Source: Anarhynchus alexandrinus | Lineage: Eukaryota > Chordata > Aves > Charadriiformes > Charadriidae | Reading direction: 5' to 3' | Assembly: GCA_008711295.1 (NCBI GenBank) | Contig: VUYV01000053.1 | Location: 3,444,620 to 3,508,619 of the forward strand | Length of the DNA: 64,000 nucleotides | In this document: positions 24,751-36,821 of the stretch, piece after piece | How positions within the stretch are numbered: the first letter of the stretch is position 1 | How the letters are laid out: each line of letters begins with the position of its first letter | The notes under the pieces: model-generated | What the model was told of the DNA's origin: nothing | Seen by the model: the letters and a program-made list of their open reading frames with translations, nothing else | The model's database searches: none | Program-made: the position numbers and the translations under genes

Positions 24751-27700
24751 CATGAATTAATAACTGAAGCTAAGACAAATTCAAATGAGATATCAGTCTC
24801 AGATTTGTAATAGTGAGTGTGACACTTCCTTATGCTTGCTGAGTCTATTAACTACTCAAAGCCAAAATCTGTTAGGTGTTTGTTTGTTTGTTTTGGATTT
24901 GCTTTTTATAAATGGCTTCTTTTTCATAGGCTTTTCATTAGTTATGTGAGCTGAAAAATGTACAGTCACTGTCCATCACAAACATTTCTGTTGAAACCAA
25001 TCATATGAATAAAGCAATGTTTGAGCAGAATCTGCAGAAAGTGCTGCAATATAGAAAAAAAACTCCACAGAACTAAACAGATTACCCAGAACTAGAATGG
25101 CTCATTGCCTTGGGGAATTATAGAACAGTCTTTTAGGACAGAAAATTTCAGTTCCAAATCTATCAAAATAAATGCTTGTTTTCTTAAACGCATTCAGTAC
25201 TACAAAGTGCAATCCAAGAAGAACTAGAATGAAAACGAAATAACAATTTAAATAATTTAATAGGTTAGATTCAGCATGGTAACAATTGTATTGTTCAGTA
25301 AGGATACAGTTATCTGAAAAAGTTATCATAAGCTAAGCAAAGGTATGAATGTACAGCACCTCTGCTAGTTATTCATAGACATGCTGCTATTCTGTGGTAA
25401 GAAACGTCACATTAACCATGAGATGAAGCTAAGCACGTAGGTAGTTGCCAGAGAATACTAGCACACTCGAAAATCCATACTTCACTTTACTCATGAGGGT
25501 TGTTTTATGTGCTAATAACTTACTGCATGTTTTGGAAACAAAAACTCCTAATTAAAGCAAATTTCTTCTCAAAAGTAGTTGTAGCTCTAGATGCATGAAC
25601 ACATTATCATAATGAACCTCTGCCTCCTCTGAGGGAAGAGGTATACAAACAACAGACTAGACAGCTAGTGACAAAAACCAATGCATGTTCTTTGCATGTG
25701 CTGTACTAGCAAAATGTGTAAATGCCGCAGTGATCTCTTTACGCATTTCTGCAGCTAAATGCTTAAGGGAAGAGATCAAACATTTTAGAACAAATTTTAT
25801 GGCACCATAAAGAGGAGAAATGCAGACTGAATTCTAGTGACTAAATGAAGTACCTCAATATAGACATAAATGGAGACAGATAGATACCTGATCTGCACAT
25901 GTAGATTTAGGCTGACATCATCAGGGACCCAGTATCTTTAAAATCATATGAACACACATTTAAATCAAGCTGTTTAGCAAAAAAGTAATTTGTCACCAGC
26001 AAACATTAAGGTAACTTGAGAATCAGAGAAAAACTGATACAGAGTGACTTTGTGCAGGAATGGCTATATGTAACTGCATCAAAATGTTTGATGCACATTA
26101 AGGAAAGATCAACCCAAGACCCTGAAACATAAATATACACAAAGCAACCGACTATTTGCCTTTTAATAAAAGTCCCCATAAAAATCTAGTTATCTTCCTC
26201 CAAAAGTGGTGTCATTGCTGAAGGAGAAATAATCCTGAGACAATAGAGCAAGGCTTGGGCTAGTTCTGAGGGCCTTCCACAAACCCTTGACAAAATTCTT
26301 GCTGAGTTCAGCAGGGCTGCATCTTCACTTGTGCCTTTGCCTCAAGTCTGCATCACTGGGCATCACTTTGGGCTACAACTTAAAAACATTTGCAAGCTAA
26401 AGCCACAGCAAAAGCAGCAGCCTAATTTGTCATCAGAATGCCTTACTACAACGTGCTCCTGCCTACTTCCTGAAGCCACACTGCCTGCGCAAGAGCTTCC
26501 AGCTTGAAACCTCTCTGTGAAAAGTCACTTCTCCATTTCTGATGAACTGCCAAAATGGAAGTGCTACAGAGTGCTGGTATTAACCCACCATCAGTCTAAA
26601 ACTGGGAGAAGGGAGGTAATACATTAATACACTAAACTATAGGTTTATTTCCATTACAGTAGACAGTGAATTGTTAGAAGCTGTGCCTATAAACCTTACA
26701 GTTTCCTTTATTCAGCAGAACCATCTGACATAACTCATTCTGCAACTATGCAGGTAACAACTGAACACTTGGCACTCCTGCAAAAACAAATGGACTACAG
26801 AAACAAGCAATAAGACATTAAATGCTACAAAACATACATATTTCTTTCTAAAGGGGGAGAGAAAAGCACAACCCTCCAGCATCCCCTATTTTCATTATCA
26901 ACCTTTTTCCCAACGTCCATAAAATCCCTACTTAGCAACAAATCACTATGCATTCATGAAGAAGTAAATACAATTGTTTCTGCAGTTTTTCATCATCTTT
27001 GGGTAAGCAAGTCAGAAGGGACTACTACTGTTAGAGAGGAAGACCTCTGCCTACAGGGAAACCATCTCCCTGCACAGATACAGCAAAATATACTGCTATC
27101 TTTATTCTGCTTTAATGCTGCAAATAAAACTGAAATAGCTGCCATGAATAAAAATACATTCAAACCACATCTCAAATTTGAGGTTAAAATAAAATATTTA
27201 TTCCAGAATAGAAATCATATTTTCAGCAATTCTATAGAGGTCAATTCTACAACAGTCACACGAAAATTAGTTACTGCTCTAGTTATTTGTTTAAAAAAAG
27301 TCCCTCTCTCACTATCACAGCCATCTCTAGAGACAGCTTGGCTTCACACCACCCCTTGTCTTCAGAGACTGTTCCACTGCAGACCATTTTATATGCTCAT
27401 ACCTTGAACTTGAATCCCAGCATGGCAGTAGGTTACATCCAGGATGCCCCTATGTTACTCTATAAAGACATTAACATACCTCCACAGATATAACCAAGCA
27501 GCATTTCTGTATTCCATGTATGTAATTCGAATAGCATTAATTACAATAAAATGACAGGTAACCTATCTACTCCATACATGCAATTAATAGCCACACTGCA
27601 TGCTGCAAAAGAGGAATGCAGGCTAATTAAGTCTTTGCTATTAGTAGTCTCTGCTAAGTCTAAAATAGGGTTGTGATTACCAAAGGAATTGGCCTTTTCA

Positions 27701-27930
27701 AAGAAAAATACATGGTGGGACTGGGTGAGTATACAGTGTAACTTTTCTGACCAAGCCTGGCTGCAGAAGGCAGCCCACAGAGTGCAGCAGCGTGGACTGC
27801 TGTCCCTGAGGGCCCAGTGGGACAACACTGCCGTCACCTCTGGGGACTCTTCCAGTCACCTCTTCCAATCATACCAAGCAAGTTTTTAGTAATATGGCTA
27901 TTTTCAACAAATGTATTTCGAACCACAACC
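24751..27930. other. Unique AT-rich noncoding DNA
   Basis: No transposon or coding signal seen. GC content begins to rise after about 27750, toward the island at 28 kb. Confidence 0.6.
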
Positions 27931-28314
27931 TACCTCCAGTAACTGAGGGCAGGTAGGACGCAGCCTAAGACAGGAGGTGGCACACTGCGGGATTGTTGAG
28001 GGAAGATTTATTAAGAGGAAATCCTTCGTACCTACACGCGGAGTGCACAGAGCACACAGACTCACTGCACCTCATGGCACGCGGAAGGCTGCCTTTCTTA
28101 GCCACCTGTGTCCTGCTTTAACACAGTGACGCAGGAACTGATTGTTCCTACAGTCATTTCCCAAGTGCTCTGAATACAAACCCTGACTTTACATACCGGC
28201 TTGGGCAGCATGCTTATTGCCTCTCAGATTAACAAAATCAGGCTTGAACCCACTTCCCTGGGTTGCTCTCAGGCTTTTGAAAGGCTGAAGAGCCACAAAA
28301 CGATGAGCACTCAC
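27931..28314. other. Shoulder of the GC-rich island
   Basis: Intermediate-GC sequence joining AT-rich DNA to the island, with scattered CpG (for example CACGCGG at about 28037 and 28079). I recognise no repeat family or coding signal. If the minus-strand first exon is real, this would be the start of its first intron. Confidence 0.4.
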
Positions 28315-28885
28315 CTCAGGCCGCCGGGTGGAGCCGCCCAGGGCTGTCTGCCTCCACCTGAGGGAGCACGTCCCTTGTTGGAACCTTCGGGAATGGTCGC
28401 CAGTGGCTCTCCTGGGGTGGGCAGCGCTGAGCTGGGAGCTGCACCTGCCTTGGGCTCCCCAGTTTGCCCAGGGGCCTGGTCCCCTCACAGCTGCGGCCCT
28501 GCTCGGCTCTCCAGCACAGGCGGTGATCAGCCCTGTGGGTGTAATAACACAGAGGTGCTTCCTATCTCTGCCTGCGCCTACATCTCTTACGATAAGGTGT
28601 ATGGACCCAGTACCGAAACAGCTCTGGGCCCTCGACATTAGCAGCACCCTTCAGTGCGGCAGGCCCCGAGCTGCCTTCCGCCTGCCGGGGAGGCCGGTGG
28701 GAGCGAGCGATGTACACCAGGCCGGGGGGAGCCCGCGGGGGAGCCGGAGCAGCGTTTCTGGACCTGCTTCTCCTCACAAAAGCAGCAAAGATGGGTGCTG
28801 GCAGCAGCTCCTCTGCCCCGTGCATCCCACGTCCAGCCGCAGCTTAAATCCCCATCCGTTTGTCTAAACTCCCACAGGCCATGAC
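28315..28885 (-). promoter_or_regulatory. GC/CpG-rich island, candidate promoter and first exon on the minus strand
   Basis: This stretch is clearly richer in G+C and CpG than anything around it: I count close to 30 CpG by eye in about 550 bp, against roughly one per 100 bp elsewhere. On the minus strand the low-coordinate edge holds CCTGAG|GTGAGTG, a near-perfect 5' splice site whose intron begins at 28314. At the high-coordinate edge a TATAAAGG lies at 28908-28917, about 30 bases before where the GC-rich block begins. Together these suggest a first exon transcribed toward lower coordinates. Open frames cover it on both strands (146 and 179 codons on plus, 152, 87 and 85 on minus). They overlap one another, the 179-codon one starts at GTG, and none resembles a protein I know, so a noncoding first exon or a UTR is as likely as a coding one. 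It could also be a GC-rich patch with no function. Confidence 0.3.
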
Positions 28886-28907
28886 CAAGAAACATGTGCC
28901 TAGGTAA

Positions 28908-28917
28908 CCTTTATATC
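28908..28917 (-). promoter_or_regulatory. TATA-like motif upstream of the GC-rich island
   Basis: The minus strand reads GATATAAAGG. Its distance to the start of the GC-rich block (about 25-30 bases) is that of a TATA box from its start site. A second TATAAA-like word lies at about 28934-28942. Such words are common by chance in AT-rich DNA. Confidence 0.2.
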
Positions 28918-29189
28918 CAAACAGTGCCCGTTTATAAAATATTTTTTATAAAGTCAGTGATACTACCAGTGGTCTGTGGTAAGAGTTTAAGCAGCTATCA
29001 CTGGTTTTGCTTGGTGTTAGTAATTACCTCATGAATTACATGTTTTTATTGAGAATAATGACTGGAAAGTCTAATTTGCAAAGACATTTAAATCTGTAGT
29101 AACCCCTTTGTAAAAAGTCACCACAGAGCAAAATATTTGTTTGTTGGTTCCACAGTTTCGTTTTTGTTGAGAAATGACAGTTTTACATG

Positions 29190-29460
29190 CACAAACTGGG
29201 AGATATTTGGATTCAGAGCTTTATCTCCTGCCTGCTGGAGGGCTTTCAGCGATCCCTTGGTCACGAACTGGCCAAAACGTTTCCTGACCCCAAGAACGAT
29301 TTAATTTCACCAGGAAATTCAGCCAGGATTGCCTGCTCACCTCGTGGGCTTGCGTGCCGGCTATCCTGAGCCAGCTGACGGCACAGCCGCACTGAGCCTG
29401 TCCCCTGCACTGCAGCACTGTGTCCCAGGGACCCTCTCTGTGCAGACACCAACTTAGAGA
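29190..29460. other. Second, smaller GC-elevated patch
   Basis: About 270 bp of raised G+C with a handful of CpG, 300 bp beyond the main island. Frames of 60-65 codons occur on both strands and none is recognisable. AT-rich sequence (28920-29160) separates it from the main island. It may be part of the same regulatory region. Confidence 0.35.
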
Positions 29461-32099
29461 TTTAAACGTTTCAATTTAGCGGTTTTTATTCTAAAACTGT
29501 CAATTTGAGATTTTACTGAGCCTTTCAGCAAAAAGTTTTGATACTTTGACTTTTTATTTAGTTTAGGCTGAAAACAATGTTGAAATAGCATTTCCTTTAG
29601 GAAAGATTCTACTTTTCAGTCCTTTCTAGTTATTATTTTAATCATGACTCTCTAAAAAATGTTAAATGGCCTAGCTAAGCATCAAACTGGGAATTGTTAG
29701 AGAAAGTATGCTCTGACAAACTGTTTCTCCATTTCTCAAAAATCCATTTACAGGGTTGCAAAGGTATTTGCTTTTATATGCAGCCAGTGTTTCTTTCTGC
29801 TCCCACAGCAATTTTGCTCTATATCTGAACTAGCACTTTAGAAAAGAGAAAATTGAAATATGTTATTTTCTGCCCTTGGAATTAGTTTTTAAACTTTGAA
29901 ACATTCTCAGTCACCTGTTTATAAACAAGAAATGGTATGTGGTTCTTTAAGACCTACTTTAATTTTACTGAAAATACCTTGTCTTCCTTTCAATTTTAGC
30001 TTTACTAAGAAAAGTTCCCTGAAATGCTTTCATACCAAAATGCACTATAGTTCAGATTCAACAAAATATTTAGCCTCCTACTCCTTTTGATATCAAGACT
30101 AAGTTATAACCTACACAGAAACTTGGAGTCAAAGCACTTCAGCGAAGCTGGGTGCAGTTCAGCAAAACACTAAATAATGTATTTTTGGCTCACTGAGGAC
30201 AATGGGAATCAAGAACAGACCTGAGGTACTATAGGTATGGATATACTTAACCACTCATAGCACGTAGCTAAGTACATTTTCCTGTAAGCTGCACTGGCTC
30301 ATTTGCCATTCCTATCCAAAATAGTCATTCTCAGGAAACAGAAAGAAAAGTTGGTCCTTGTATCTACATAATTTATAGAGTTCGAGTACTTGCACTTCCA
30401 GTTCTGTTATGCGACTAGACCTAATAAAAATGGTATCTTAATATATCTATGAATTTAATATCTGTATAGAAATGCCATTTTCAATGTAAGAAAAGAACTG
30501 CTAAAAACTTTCCTGTGTCCCAGTTATTCCAGATCAAAGCTATATGGTGAAAATCTGTTAAAAGAGAACCAGATAAAGCATAAACCTTTTAGGCAAATCA
30601 AACCAGCCAGTGGTAAAATGATAAAATACTGAAATAACTATTAAAAAAATACATCCCTAAAACTCTCAGCTAGATGAATACGTATTTTAATGCTGCTTGA
30701 TGAAGTGTGCTGTCTCTCATTCTTCTTCTACTACACATTACATATAAAGAAATTCTTTTCAGGAATAAATCTGTTCACCAGTGTGTTCATTTTTCATTGG
30801 CATATGTATCTCAACATTCCATCCTTCTGGTATGAAGGAAGTTTGTTTTATTCACAGAGGTTTGGAGCTGGAAACTAATGCTTTATTTAGGCCCCATATC
30901 ATAAAAGCTGTTTCCCCACCATTCTTAGTATACTGGCCCCTAATCATGTTCCCAGAGAGGAATGTACCAGTGATGGTAGATAGCAGTCCTCTATCATCCC
31001 ACCATTTTTTTTGTTCAGTAACTTTTCAAGCTTTGGGAACTGCTATCTCTGAGAGAGCCCAGGAAAATCTGCTATTAGAAATGCCCCTTTTTCAGAGTCT
31101 AATTAGAAATATCCTTTTAGAAGCTGTATGTGACCATTATATCATTACCTAAATGTTACACAATAACTGTAATAATTTTATAATGATATTTCAATATTAA
31201 AAATAATAAATAATGGCTTGCTAATTTCACTAATTTTTAATAATTTAATCATTTTAATTTTATTAATATACCTTTATTTCTATAAAATATGTTGGTTCCT
31301 TATTGGATGTGAACAGATTTGATTTAACAGTTGATGACCATAGTCTTTCTTCAAAATTAGGTCTTAAATTTGAATGAGCAAAGAAAGGAGGAGTGTGATC
31401 ATCAAAGGCAATTATTTTTTAATAAATAAGTAAAGAACAGTTGGTATTTGAAGCAGTTTTATGATTCAACACAATGCCAAACAGCTAAGTTCTATCACAT
31501 CCTGGTTCCCCCGTACATTACACCTGCTGTACATATGCTGTTTTTCTGAGAGTGTATGTATGATGTATTCTATGAAATGTGTGCACAAGGTGGCCTCATT
31601 GCTTTTTGTGGTTCTGCATCCAGAACTGCATATTGCCAGTAAATAGGTACACATATATTACAAATTAAATCTTCTAAATTCACAAGATAAATGATTAGTA
31701 GGCAACTTAGAGACAGGGTAGTACTGAAAGATCTGAATCTTCTAATTTCAGCATATCCCCATTTAAGCTGAATGACCTGGAATGCCTGCTTCCTCAAACA
31801 AGTGAGTCAGGATTAAAGATGGAGTTGAATTATTAATTATTCATTATTCATTGTTTAAGACTTCAGTTTATATATTGTTGGGATATCATCTTTACTCATC
31901 AGTACATAAAAAATGTGTATATACATTCAATATACTGCATATTTGCAAGTATTAGCATATAAAAAAATCACCAAGTTCTCTGGAGTTACCAACCTAATTT
32001 TGAGACAAGCTCATTACTACCACTACTCCAACTGACATCAGTGGCAGTGGTTTATTATTAAGCTAGACTGAATGAAAACATGGGTTTTCTGTCTGTACC

Positions 32100-32152
32100 T
32101 GCACACAGACACATACTCACATACAAACTCAGATACGAACACACATACCAGC
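32100..32152 (+). repeat. Degenerate CA-rich repeat
   Basis: Words ACACAGACACATACTCACAT and AACACACATACCA form a decayed (CA)n microsatellite. Confidence 0.7.
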
Positions 32153-35100
32153 ACAGCTTCAGGTAAAACTACTTGTGTCCTCCATCTTCCTCAAACACGA
32201 GCTATGTAGCAGAGAACAGGTTCTTGCCCTCTACAAACAGAATAGAGAAAACTATTAGTTCTCTTGATTCACTGTTTTATCTCATCTTCCAAACACAAAC
32301 TCACATGCAGCTTCATCCAGTTTACTCATTAATTTCAGTTAAAATTGTAGGTATTTTCACATGACTCTTAGGAAAATCAAGCCTATAAAGACAATGGGTC
32401 ATGCATAAATTAATAATCTAATGCATACATGTAATGCATACAAGTACTTTGCAAAAATATGGTGAAGAATGTTGACTCACACGTCTGCTATTGGCAAGTC
32501 AACTATATTTTTCCATGTGAAGGTTTTTTCTTATTATTCCTGTTATTCTTATGTTCCTTTTATCACCACAATATACTGCCTCTACCAGGAAAACTTGATC
32601 ATATGATGTTTGCTAGCCCCAGCAGAAAAACATTTCACTTCTATGGGATGGAGATATGTTTGCTTTCAGGTCAAGCAGTCAGTTCTACTTCTTAAACATC
32701 ACCTCTTCCACCTTCATCCATCAGTGCTAGCCTTACAGTAAATTTACTTGCAATAGGCCAATCCCATCAGGCGCTTTCATTATCATAGACACATACTACG
32801 CTTAGCATAACTATTGCCAACCACAGACCTAGTTTTCTAGTAACTTATTAGGTATGTCATGTTAGCTAATCTGCCATAAAATATTTATCCCCCTACAGGG
32901 ATTAAAAGAATGACATGCTGCTGTTGTGAAAGCATGAATAAGAAAAGTGGTGATTTCCCTGACAGGCCTGGATGACTTTTGTGAGTTCAGCAACATTAAT
33001 GTATGGAAAACAGAGTTTCTATGCTCTACTTTGGCTAGAACATGTCAGTCTATCACGTTAAAAATATCCACGACTTCAGTCAGTAAACATAAGTACCTTC
33101 TCCTCCTCCCTCTGATCTTAAAGCCATATTCGCCTGGACTTCATCTGCGGAAAGACTGGACAGAAAGTTCAGTAAGCATAAAATTACTCAAAAAACTCAG
33201 AATTCTGAGACTCTGTGTGTCGTATTTCTTCCACTACCATTAATAAATCCCTCTTGTCTGTGTCAGCTATGTAAGCATAATTTAATCTAGAAAATTCACT
33301 GAACACCATGGTATTTCCATTCCTTATGCTATTAATAAGGACAGTAAAAGAACTGATGTATACAGGCACATTCTTCTTTTGGCAGATCCTGGCTATTAGG
33401 GAAAGTAAGACTTTTTTTAATGATATCAGCATATGTCCTACTAGCTATTTTCACATTTTAGCTGTCAGAATGAGTAAACCAGATACTTTTGAAGAAGGAA
33501 TTAGAGGTCCATTTGCTAAGCTGAAGGCACTTAGCATTCCTGTCGTATCATATCTTATTAGGAAGACTAGTAAAGGATAACAATTGTTAGAAACTGTTCT
33601 TATTTCAAACCTTATGCTGTTAAAAATATTTTAAGTTACTTTTCTATCTCAAAAGACTTTGGAGTTACTAAGATTCTGACAGGGAGAATAATGAAATAGC
33701 TTCTGACAAGCCAAAGTTTTTCTTTTCCATTCCTGTCACCACTGAACCTGAAAGGTAGAAGGTTATATGATATGGGCGGCTGACACCCTATATGCTTCCT
33801 GTATAAAACACAGTTCCATTCTGGATTGATTCTGTAAGCAAATAGAGCACTCAGAGTGATAAGCTGTTACCGCATCACCCACTGTTTGAATAATTACTTG
33901 CAAGACAACATTTCTGCCCCCCACTGTTCCCACCAATCCTCAGTAAGGAGCAGAATAATTTGAACATTGACTGACTCTGTTCCCTCAATTTGAAAGATCC
34001 TGAGTGAGGTTTTTATAAGAGTTGGGTTTTTCTCCCTACTTGTGAGGCCACCAATTCATCCCACCTAACTTTAGCCATTTAACTGAAGCATCCAAGTTGA
34101 GGATGCAGTCCAAGCTAAGACTATCCTCCTGCAAGACTGATTGTAATGCTACAAGCAGCAAAAATGCCAAAAGAAAGCGTATCTTTAAGTCGGTTCCACT
34201 GGGTAGTGTACACTTACAGCTCTCATTGAAATGAAATGTCTCAGGTAAGCCATGCAAATAATAAAAAAGCTGGTTCTTTCTATCTCTTGAAAAAAAAATT
34301 GCTATTTTAACTTTGCAGGTCTTGTGATTGGATCTTCTTCCCTGCAGGCAGGGCAGATGTGCAGAATGCTTGGTGGAACAGAGGTCTTCTCTGCACACTG
34401 TGTTATTCCTGGAGGTAAAGAAATGTTTCTGCCTTAGGACATCCATGCATAGCTCAGCCTCCTCTGTGCTTCTACTTGAGTGTCCTCATATTTCAGACTC
34501 CCAGACATTTCTGGACTCTGCTCAGTTTGACTGAGCCCCTTTTTGATCCTCTCTGTAGGCCACAGGGAGCACAGTTCATAAATCACTCTTGTAAATTAAT
34601 TATGTTAACAGATGAAGGGTGGAATCATACCAAAAAATGTGCATGGACCTCTGAAATTACCTAAGCCAAAAGACTCCTTCCTTACACAAATAGGGTCTCT
34701 GTTTTTGAGAAGGCCTGAGGCAAACCCTACAAGACTGCTGGGGATACATCCCATTGGCTTCCTTACTAAGTCAGTCAAGAAATAGTGGCAGCTCTGTAGC
34801 ATTGGGAACACCCCATACAGTCACTTTTTTTACCCTGCAGCTTCTGGTTCCCTTGTCAGTGCTAATGATGTCATTCTGTTTGTGCTTCCCTACTGTTCCC
34901 TCTTCTCTACCTACACCACTAAGCAACACATCCCAGATCACAGCATTTATTTTTAAATCCTTTCAAACCTTACCTTGTAACAAACACTCCTGCTCTGGTC
35001 ACTGCATAGCCTCGCTGTTCTTTGTATATATGTGGCCACGCAAAGTGACTGGATTACCTCAATCAGCAGATGCTCAGCTATACTAAATCTGTGAGATTGC

Positions 35101-35612
35101 ATCTGGCCAGTCTATTTCTGCCAACCCCAGCATTTGTTATATGTAACTACTGTTTTCAGGGCCACTCCACAAGGTAGCTTCTGAAATTTAGTATTTTACT
35201 TTTTCCAGACACAAGGGTTTCCTTAATAAAATGTACCATTTCAAATTCACTTTCCTTTCAAGCTAGACTGCTGCGTAACTTACCTCTGTAACAGCACTAT
35301 TTACTTTTTCTGCATGCCAGGGAAATAAAGCAGAAAGGGTAAGAAAGCTGGTGTAACTGATAAAACAAGTGACAATAGTGTACCGCAATTTATCTCCTTT
35401 GATAGGAGAAAGTGTCAGGAGAGATTTAATTCTTAGGGAGTGGTGACCATTTTGCTTTTCATCCTAAGGCTTTTCTTACATTGTAGGAGATTTTTACAAG
35501 ATGAGAATAATTCTTCAGTCAAACTTTAACTACAGGGCATCAAACTACAAGCTGAGGGAAATGGAGAAATAACATGACAACACTGCCAGTTCTTTTTGCG
35601 AGAGACCTGCGG

Positions 35613-35633
35613 CATCTCATTGCAAATGAGATG
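35613..35633. repeat. Perfect 9-bp palindrome arms around GCA
   Basis: CATCTCATT and AATGAGATG flank GCA. The centre TTGCAAAT is one base from the octamer ATGCAAAT bound by POU-domain factors. The neighbourhood has further TAAT words (GTAATTAGC at 35642). Confidence 0.8.
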
Positions 35634-36102
35634 TCAATCCTGTAATTAGCAATATAGTCAGTATTAATGGTGTGTATGTTACTTCACATCAATCACTGTC
35701 ATTTCCATGTAGTCAGGATGTTTTATAGAACCTAATTTGTAAACAATATGCAAAAGTTTAACCCACTTTAAATTAAAATTGTCAAACAACTAGCATAACC
35801 TTCAGTGAATACAGATGACTGTGTGCAATTGTTTTGGGTCCTGAGTAGGAAAAGGGAATGTTTTAGCTATTTGTTTCTATAAATAGACTTTTAACATCCT
35901 AGTAGGTCCTAAGGGAAAAACAAGCATACATTAAAGGCCATTAGTCCACATCCAAAACCATTGTAACCAACCTGTAACTTACTTTCTTGTCAAAATAACA
36001 CAAAACTGAAAAAGCATGGGTATAAAGTTGAGAGTCAAAGGCAAAACTCATCCAGCAATTCATATTTTATGAAGCAATATCTATTCTGGATTTAAGATGT
36101 GT

Positions 36103-36132
36103 CCAGGGAAGCATAATCCATGGCTTCCCTGG
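36103..36132. repeat. Perfect 10-bp inverted repeat with 10-nt loop
   Basis: CCAGGGAAGC (36103-36112) and GCTTCCCTGG (36123-36132) are exact reverse complements, and GC-rich in an AT-rich setting. The stem would be stable but is too short for a microRNA precursor. Confidence 0.85.
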
Positions 36133-36250
36133 CAAATGGGGGTCCAATTGTTAAAAAAATATTTAATCTCCTGATTCTTAATTTGTCAATTTCAAAGATC
36201 AGAACTGGCTTTACTTTCATCCGATAGATTTCAGAAAGCCCTCTGTAGGA

Positions 36251-36302
36251 AAATTATATTTCTTATCTATTATGAGAACATATAAATTATATTTCTCATC
36301 TA
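36251..36302 (+). repeat. Direct repeat of a 19-mer with 33-bp period
   Basis: AAATTATATTTCTTATCTA at 36251-36269 and the same word with one change at 36284-36302. The period suggests an old local duplication in AT-rich DNA. Confidence 0.75.
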
Positions 36303-36749
36303 ATGACTACTACAACCACCCTTTCACCTTAGATTTGATAGATTAAGTAGACTGAGCTCCTGGAACTCTTCCTCTTTAATACATTTTTTCCTATGCTTGC
36401 ATTATTCCACTGGCTCTTCTCACTGGTGATCAACAACCTTGCTGAATTGTGAACATTAGTCTTCCACTGGGAGACCCCTGGGAGTGCCAAATAAAACAAA
36501 ACTTCTACTTAATATTCTCAGGATTGCATTAAAAGCTTTACTGCAAATTACATTCTTTCCTACACCATAACTACTTCTGACTCAAAATTAATTGCTCATC
36601 CGTTGCTTGTGAGTCACTTAGGTCCTGTGCTTAATATGGGCAGTAGGTTCCTTAGATATGTTTCTCACTGTTAGAGTCATAAACACTGAAGCACAACAAC
36701 CACCAGAAAACTTTTCATGTGGCTAAAAGAACGTCATGAAATGAAGTGA

Positions 36750-36821
36750 ATCACAAACTGTGACTCTGTCTTCAGTTTGTCGCCTCTGGAGAGCTCAGCC
36801 CAGATCACAAACTGTAACTCT
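36750..36821 (+). repeat. Direct repeat of an 18-mer, 54 bp apart
   Basis: ATCACAAACTGTGACTCT at 36750-36767 and ATCACAAACTGTAACTCT at 36804-36821 differ at one base. No larger repeat unit is visible. Confidence 0.8.

Noticed and set aside
28328..28867. 179-codon plus-strand open frame, the longest in the window
   Set aside because: Starts at GTG, lies in a GC-rich patch with long frames on both strands, and shows no known domain. High GC alone lowers stop frequency.
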